27,295 bases of DNA, taken from positions 1 through 27,295 of the forward strand of contig JBFXDD010000051.1 of NCBI GenBank assembly GCA_050181465.1, in the 5' to 3' direction. Below the pieces are notes generated by a model. The model did not search any database and was not told the origin of the DNA. It saw only the letters and a list, made by a program, of their open reading frames with translations. Shown here one piece after another: positions 22,602 to 27,295 of this stretch. Position numbers and translations under genes: made by a program. The DNA is from JACRLW01 sp050181465. GTDB lineage: Bacteria; Planctomycetota; UBA1135; UBA2386. The first letter of the stretch is position 1, and every line of letters starts with the position of its first letter.

Positions 22602-23845
22602 GCGCGCGCCTTTCGTTCCTCATCGACGGCATTGAGCACCAGCCAGACCAGAGCGAGCGCTCCGCAGAGCGAGCCCAGGGTCTGAGCGAGTCCGGCACCG
22701 ACGTCTTCCTGGGCGGGGACCAACCAGAGTCCCAGCGCACCGATCGCCGCAGCGCGCGTGCACAGGCCGAGCAGTTGCAACTTCGGGCGCATGAGGAACT
22801 GACAGGTCACGCCGAGCGGGGCTTCGAACATCAACACGATGACGAATGCCGACACGCCCAGGAATCCCGGCGCGAAGCCGACGAGTTCCGGACGGATCGA
22901 CTCGAGCATCATCGGCAGTCCGAGCGCACAGAGTGCAGCGATGATCGCCGAGGCCACCGCGAGTCGGGTGGCCGTCGCGAAGCCCTGCCGCAGGAAGGCC
23001 GGCAGCGAGTCGATGCTGCTCAGGCGCGCGGCGCGCGGCAGCAGCGACTGGTAGAACGCCAGGAACACCGCCATCAGGCCCTGTGCGATCTGAAGACCGA
23101 AGGCGAAGCGCCCCGCTGCGGCTTCCAGGCCGCGTGCCTTCAGCAGGAAGAGGCCCATGTTGGTCGAGAGGACCATCGCGGCGTCGCTCATTCCGACCCA
23201 CTTCGAGTAGTGCAATTCTCGCCAGAACATCGCGCGACCGGCGTGCCAGCCGAAGCGGCGGATGACCGCGCCGAGCAGAATCACGCCCGCGGCGAAGGTC
23301 GCACCGGCGAAGGCGACGCTCGGCAATACCGAGTCGTTTGGGGTCAGGACGAAGGCTCCGACCGTGGCGCAGAGGCGGATCGCGGGCATCGCGGCGGTGA
23401 GCAGACCCGCTGCGCGATACCGCAGGCGCGCGAGTACGACCGCACAGCCCAGATCGAACCACGCGGAGCCGACCGCGCCGACCACCGCCGACATGATCAG
23501 GATCCACGAGATGCCGAAGGGTTCGAAGATGGCGAGCGGCAAGCCGATCGCGAGCACGAGCACTCCAAGGCCACCCGCGATGCTCACCGCGGCCTGCACC
23601 GGTTCGGTGCGATCCTGTGCGGCGGTGTGCAGTCGCACCACACTCTGATCGAGCCCGAGCAACACGCCGCGACTGAGTGCGATCTGGACGCCGACACAGG
23701 CAGCGAAGGTGCCGAAGGTGGCGTCGCCCATGAACACGAGCGCTGCCAGCAACATGAGCACCGCATTGGCGGCGGTCATGCTCAGGCGACCGACGAGCAT
23801 CCAGGTGAGGCCGCCTGCCCCGTGCCGCGGCCGGCTCTCGCTCAT
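22586..23845 (-). CDS. Wzx/MOP-type polysaccharide flippase
   Basis: A 419-aa integral membrane protein with about twelve hydrophobic segments and little between them, resembling oligosaccharide flippases of the MOP exporter superfamily. The N-terminal helix pair (GRLSMTAANAVLMLLAALVFMGDATFGTFA) with a short linker is typical, as is the internal charged loop near residues 195-215 (RRFGWHAGRAMFWRELHYSKWVGMSD) that opens the second half. Such proteins move lipid-linked oligosaccharide units across the cytoplasmic membrane. The ATG overlaps the stop of the upstream AP-superfamily gene by four bases, and its own end overlaps asnB by 16 bp. This places export, modification and amidation of one glycan under a single transcript. 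Confidence 0.82.
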   Translation of the reverse strand: MSESRPRHGAGGLTWMLVGRLSMTAANAVLMLLAALVFMGDATFGTFAACVGVQIALSRGVLLGLDQSVVRLHTAAQDRTEPVQAAVSIAGGLGVLVLAIGLPLAIFEPFGISWILIMSAVVGAVGSAWFDLGCAVVLARLRYRAAGLLTAAMPAIRLCATVGAFVLTPNDSVLPSVAFAGATFAAGVILLGAVIRRFGWHAGRAMFWRELHYSKWVGMSDAAMVLSTNMGLFLLKARGLEAAAGRFAFGLQIAQGLMAVFLAFYQSLLPRAARLSSIDSLPAFLRQGFATATRLAVASAIIAALCALGLPMMLESIRPELVGFAPGFLGVSAFVIVLMFEAPLGVTCQFLMRPKLQLLGLCTRAAAIGALGLWLVPAQEDVGAGLAQTLGSLCGALALVWLVLNAVDEERKARACAAS

Positions 23846-25392
23846 GCTCGAACGTGCGCGCCGGCGTAGGGGATCGGTCGGCCGTCGAGATCCGCGGGCA
23901 GGGGAGCACCTGCAGCGGAGAGAATCGTCGGTGCGATGTCGTAGATGGAGTGACCGCGATGCTCTGCGCGCGCGACCGCACCGACGCCATCGATGATGAA
24001 GAAGCCCTGGGTCGTGTGGCTACCCGTGCGCGAATCCTGATCGCGAACCCGAAGGGTCCCGATCTTCTCGTGGTGCAGTCGATCCCACACGAAGTCCTGC
24101 TCCCACAGCACGCAGAGATCGGGCAGTTGATCGCGGTAGGGGCCGCTGGTCTCGTCGTGCAGCGCGATGACGTCGCGCACGACGCGGCGTCCGCTCACGG
24201 GATCGGTCAACGAGAGCAGGTCCGCCTGGATCTTGGCGCGCAGTTCGCGATAGGGCGCACCTGGCTCGGTGAGGCCGTCTTTGTCGCGGCCCTTCACCGG
24301 GATGCGGATCGCACCGACGGTGTCGTTGTTCGGGACCGCGAACGCGCGCCAGCCGTCCCAATCACGGCGCCCGGCGTACCAGCGGAAGAGCAGCTCGTCT
24401 TGGAAGCGCTTGGGCAGTCGCTCCTTGATCGCGTACTGCAAGCCGCCCGGCAGCGTCTTCTTGAGCTTGCGCCAGAAGCTGGCCTTCCCTTCGACCTCGC
24501 CGCCCTGAGGGAACGGCCGCGCGGGACGCGGACCGTAGCCGAGGTGGTCGAGGATCTCCGGCAAGTGCCACGACGCGTGCCGCAAGGGTCCCATTCCGTG
24601 ACCGGCCACGACCATGACCCACAGGTCCTCACCGGCGGCTTCGATCGTCGCTCCGATCGCTTCGTCGACGGCGGCGTAGACGCGCTCGAGGGTGTCCGCG
24701 ACGCCCTCACCGACGATCTCGGCGTGGCGCGGGTGCGACGCATCGTAGCCGTGCCAGAAGTAGTGGCCGACCTGGTGCAGCTCGGAGAAGCCGGCGAAGA
24801 AGGTGTCCCACTCCTGCTCGCGCACGAGCCAGGAAAGTAGATCCTTGCGCATCGCTGCCCCGCGCAGCAGGCGCTCGCGCATGTCCTTGCGCGAGGCGGT
24901 CGAGTTGTTCATGCGGTCGACGTCGCCGACCGGGTTGCGTCCGAATCGACGCTCCGCTTCTGCCCACAATCCCGTCGGAACCGACTCGCGCGGCGACTTC
25001 GTCGCGTGCGCACCCCAGTTCGACATCATGAAACCGTTCAGCGGCCGCGTGCACGGGTACTTGACGGCGTCGATCACGCCGACGCTGCGTCCGCGATCGG
25101 ACAGGATCTTCCAGAACGGGCGCGTGGTGAAACCGTCGTCGTGGACGTGCCGCAGGTTGCGTGTGCGCGGGTCGTACTGGACGTAGAAGTACTTGTCGAA
25201 GTGGCCGGGGTTCTGGCCGCCGTAGATACACGACCACACGGTGTCGGGAAGGACGCGCGCGGTGGTGGTCAGGGTGCCGTGACAGCCGACGTCGAGCAAA
25301 CGCGCGAAGGTCGGCAGTTTGCCCTTGGCCGCGAGAGCGCGGACCACGTCCCACTCACACGCGTCGAGACCGAAGATGAGCTGGCGGGTCAT
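23842..25392 (-). CDS. Alkaline-phosphatase-superfamily (type I phosphodiesterase-like) protein
   Basis: A 516-aa protein that opens with the AP-superfamily motif RQLIFGLDACEWDVV (D10 as first metal ligand) and LPTFARLLDVGCHGTL. The nucleophile loop is RVLPDTVWSCIYGGQNPGHF, with T51 as likely nucleophile. Two later metal-ligand motifs differ from the classic form: FSELHQVGHYFWHG replaces the usual ETDxxxH, and VVAGHGMGPLRH replaces xxDHGxG. The C-terminal domain carries SRTGSHTTQGFFIIDG, the expected third histidine, and HSIYDIAPTILSAAG, a family-typical close. The protein has no signal peptide or membrane helix, so it is probably cytoplasmic. Family members hydrolyse or transfer phosphate esters. 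The gene lies between a FAD oxidoreductase (20 bp upstream) and the flippase (4-bp overlap), so a glycan-related substrate is likely. Activity is uncertain given the altered ligands. Confidence 0.8.
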   Translation of the reverse strand: MTRQLIFGLDACEWDVVRALAAKGKLPTFARLLDVGCHGTLTTTARVLPDTVWSCIYGGQNPGHFDKYFYVQYDPRTRNLRHVHDDGFTTRPFWKILSDRGRSVGVIDAVKYPCTRPLNGFMMSNWGAHATKSPRESVPTGLWAEAERRFGRNPVGDVDRMNNSTASRKDMRERLLRGAAMRKDLLSWLVREQEWDTFFAGFSELHQVGHYFWHGYDASHPRHAEIVGEGVADTLERVYAAVDEAIGATIEAAGEDLWVMVVAGHGMGPLRHASWHLPEILDHLGYGPRPARPFPQGGEVEGKASFWRKLKKTLPGGLQYAIKERLPKRFQDELLFRWYAGRRDWDGWRAFAVPNNDTVGAIRIPVKGRDKDGLTEPGAPYRELRAKIQADLLSLTDPVSGRRVVRDVIALHDETSGPYRDQLPDLCVLWEQDFVWDRLHHEKIGTLRVRDQDSRTGSHTTQGFFIIDGVGAVARAEHRGHSIYDIAPTILSAAGAPLPADLDGRPIPYAGAHVRA

Positions 25393-25412
25393 GGCGAGGT
25401 AGCGATTGCACT

Positions 25413-26876
25413 TCAGCCTACCGGCTGCGGAGCCTTGTCGTCGACCCGTCGCGGCTGCTTGCGATCCATGGTCTCGTGGTACTCGGCGTCGACGTTGACG
25501 TTCCAGACGTCGTTGCGCTCGCCCATCACGTTGCGTGCCGCGTAGATCGCGGTCAGCATCGAGTGGTCCTGGTTGTTGTAGCGGTGTTGACCGTTGCGGC
25601 CGATCTGCTGCATCCCGGTCATGCCGGCTAGGTACTTCCGGATGGTGTCGACGGCAGCTTGGAAGGCGGCGTCGTAGACCGGGTAGGCCTTCTCCATCCG
25701 CACGACCGAGCCGTCGCGGACATCCTTCTGGCTCGCGAGGCCGAGCTTCTCGATCTCCCGACCACCCAGATCGATGAGTGCCTGATCGGACTCGGCCCAC
25801 AGGCCCTTGCCCTCGAAGACGAAGTACTCGAGACCGAGGCAGGTTTGCTTCTGGTTCGGCACCATGTGCGGGCTCCAGTTCTTGAAGTTCTGGATGCGGC
25901 CGAGTTGGACCTGTGGCGAATGCACGTAGATCCAGTTGTCGGGGAACAGGTTCTCCGCGTCGATCACGAGGCTCACGGTCAGGAAGTCGCGGTAACGCAA
26001 CTTCGCGGCGGCTTCGAGGATCGGTGCCGGTGGGCGTGGGTCGAGCACACGCACGACTTCCGACAGCGGCATGCTCGAGATCACGTCGGTCGCCGGCAGG
26101 CGCTCGATCTGACCTTCGGCATCCACGATCGTGACGCCGGTGATCCTGCCGTCATGGTGGTGGATGCGGTGGATCTTGTGGCCCATCACCACGCGGTGGC
26201 CGCGCTCCTGCACGATGTCGCGGCAACGCTCCCACATCTGCCCGGGACCCAGCCGCGGATACTCGAACTCGTCGATCAGCGTCTTGATCGTCGCATCACC
26301 CTTCTTCGGGAACAGCGCGTTCTTGATCGCCTTTCCGAGCGAGAGGTTTTGGATGCGTTGCGCGGCCCAGTCCGCGCCGAGTTCGGTGCACTTCATGCCC
26401 CACACCTTCTCGGTGTAGGTCTTGAAGAACATCGAGTACAGCTTGTGGCCGAATCGATTGCTGACCCACTGCTCGAAGTTCACTTCCTCCTTGCTCGGAA
26501 AGAGCTTGGCCCACAGGTACGACGCCACGCAATGTGCGGTCTCGATCGGGCCGACTTTGAACAAGGCCTCGAAGGGTCGCAGCGGGTAGTGGAAGAACTT
26601 GTTGTTGTAGTAGATACGCGACAGCCGAGGCCGGCGGATGAACTCGTCCGGCAGGATCTCGCGCCAGATCTTGTTGACCTCTTCGCTCTTGGTGAAGAAG
26701 CGATGGCCGCCGATGTCGAAGCGAAAGCCCTTGTAGACGACCGTGCGCGAGATCCCACCGACCGCGATGGGATCCTTTTCCACGATCGTGGTCGCGACGT
26801 CGTGCTTGCTCAGTTCGTACGCGGCGGTGAGGCCCGCAGGCCCCGCGCCGACTACCACGACTTGGCGGTCACTCAT
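25413..26876 (-). CDS. FAD-dependent oxidoreductase, UDP-galactopyranose-mutase/amine-oxidase-like
   Basis: A 487-aa flavoprotein. The N-terminal dinucleotide-binding fold is QVVVVGAGPAGLTAAYEL (GxGxxG at 9-14), with an acidic residue at the end of the second strand (TIVEKD) and the RTVVYKGFRFDIGGHRFFTK segment that contacts FAD in this superfamily. The middle portion (YPLRPFEAL, FFKTYTEKVWGM, GADWAAQRIQNLSL) resembles UDP-galactopyranose-mutase-like and protoporphyrinogen-oxidase-like proteins of polysaccharide clusters. The C-terminus has GRNGQHRYNNQDHSM, a conserved FAD-contacting region. The exact reaction is unknown; sugar-ring contraction or oxidation of a lipid-linked intermediate are possibilities. 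Its ATG at 26876 overlaps the upstream membrane protein stop by four bases, and the AP-superfamily gene begins 20 bp downstream. The sequence appears complete and undamaged. Confidence 0.85.
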   Translation of the reverse strand: MSDRQVVVVGAGPAGLTAAYELSKHDVATTIVEKDPIAVGGISRTVVYKGFRFDIGGHRFFTKSEEVNKIWREILPDEFIRRPRLSRIYYNNKFFHYPLRPFEALFKVGPIETAHCVASYLWAKLFPSKEEVNFEQWVSNRFGHKLYSMFFKTYTEKVWGMKCTELGADWAAQRIQNLSLGKAIKNALFPKKGDATIKTLIDEFEYPRLGPGQMWERCRDIVQERGHRVVMGHKIHRIHHHDGRITGVTIVDAEGQIERLPATDVISSMPLSEVVRVLDPRPPAPILEAAAKLRYRDFLTVSLVIDAENLFPDNWIYVHSPQVQLGRIQNFKNWSPHMVPNQKQTCLGLEYFVFEGKGLWAESDQALIDLGGREIEKLGLASQKDVRDGSVVRMEKAYPVYDAAFQAAVDTIRKYLAGMTGMQQIGRNGQHRYNNQDHSMLTAIYAARNVMGERNDVWNVNVDAEYHETMDRKQPRRVDDKAPQPVG

Positions 26877-27295
26877 GCACCCAAGCTCCGTTCGAGGCCG
26901 CGCGAGCGCGGCAGCGGAGGCAGCTCACGGAGAGCCGGACCTTCGGCCAGGGTCTTGGCACGCCGCTGATCGGCGCGATGGGCCAACCAGCCGAGCGGAA
27001 CGCTCGCCGCGCAGCAGAGTTGAAAGATCAAGTGCATGGGAAGAACCGCGACCGCGAACACCGGCCCGCGCTTGCTCCAGAAGAAGCTGTAGAGGTCGGT
27101 GTGACTGATGACCAGTGCTGCCAGGAGCCCCAGCGGCACGAAGGCCTTGTGATCACCGAGGACCAGTGCCGCGGCGACTGCCAACGAGATCGGCAAACCG
27201 AGGGCCAGTCCAGAAGTCAGGTCATCACGGCGGTGGGCCAGTTTCGAGACCAGGGCACAGCCGAGGAGGAGAAGGAGCGCGGGGAGGGTCGCTGC
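26873..27295 (-). CDS. Membrane protein C-terminus, probably GT2 with C-terminal helices (5' end outside window)
   Basis: The frame is open from the window edge to a TGA at 26873-26875, giving 140 residues of the C-terminal end. There are about four hydrophobic segments: LPALLLLLGCALV, LPISLAVAAALVLG, FVPLGLLAALVI and VLPMHLIFQLCCAASVPLGWLA. A basic tail follows. The LPMHLIFQL...GWLAHR ending recalls the C-terminal membrane part of some family-2 glycosyltransferases, but the catalytic domain is not in the window and the assignment is tentative. It overlaps the FAD oxidoreductase start by four bases and so begins the visible part of the operon. An internal TTG at 27196 is not taken as the start because the frame continues without interruption to the edge. 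Confidence 0.55.
   Translation of the reverse strand, partial: AATLPALLLLLGCALVSKLAHRRDDLTSGLALGLPISLAVAAALVLGDHKAFVPLGLLAALVISHTDLYSFFWSKRGPVFAVAVLPMHLIFQLCCAASVPLGWLAHRADQRRAKTLAEGPALRELPPLPRSRGLERSLGA

Noticed and set aside
1..27295. CRISPR arrays, tRNA, rRNA or known riboswitch structures
   Set aside because: Reading through the intergenic gaps showed no regularly spaced direct repeats, no cloverleaf-like sequence and no conserved riboswitch core. Most gaps are too short to hold one.

Overview
The window is GC-rich, densely packed DNA from what is most likely a Planctomycetota bacterium or a similar large-genome environmental lineage. The clues are a System II cytochrome c maturation pair whose CcsA carries a very long periplasmic N-terminus, a Tat-signal TIM-barrel sugar isomerase, a nucleoside-permease-like MFS protein, a secreted Cys-rich protein and a carboxypeptidase-regulatory-like exported protein. 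This assignment is inference. There is no rRNA, tRNA or ribosomal-protein gene to anchor it, and I see no CRISPR array.

Region 1 (1-5316, + strand) is a tight gene row: the end of ResB, CcsA, an MFS transporter, a SixA-like histidine phosphatase and a Tat-exported TIM-barrel protein. Several junctions are ATGA overlaps. It ends at a hairpin shared with the convergent pair in region 2. Region 2 (5348-7500, - strand) is a dynamin/EHD-like GTPase with two membrane segments, followed by a small integral membrane protein.

Region 3 (7572-12598) is the disturbed part. It holds a decayed C-terminal half of an ArnT/PMT-type glycosyltransferase that stops about 8 bp from the putative left end of an IS1380-type element. 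The element's transposase is intact except for one in-frame TAG. Two exported-protein genes follow: a 14-cysteine secreted protein and a membrane-anchored protein with carboxypeptidase-regulatory-like repeats. The intact paralogue of the decayed glycosyltransferase lies directly beyond (12822-14387, - strand).

Region 4 (12822-18905) holds envelope glycan genes: the intact ArnT-like glycosyltransferase, a membrane-anchored SGNH hydrolase, a second GT39-like glycosyltransferase and a CapK/PaaK-type adenylate-forming enzyme that overlaps it. Region 5 (19134-20737, + strand) is a Nudix hydrolase translationally coupled to an unrecognised polytopic membrane protein.

Region 6 (20760-27295, - strand) is a compact surface-polysaccharide operon. 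In transcription order it encodes a truncated membrane protein (probably the tail of a GT2), a FAD oxidoreductase of the UDP-galactopyranose-mutase/amine-oxidase type, an alkaline-phosphatase-superfamily protein with altered metal-ligand motifs, a Wzx-like flippase and an AsnB-type amidotransferase. The overlaps suggest coordinated synthesis, modification and export of one glycan. No complete novel defence or mobile system is evident. The best candidates for something undescribed are the AP-superfamily protein within the glycan operon, the GTPase-membrane protein pair, and the exported-protein pair between the two glycosyltransferase copies.
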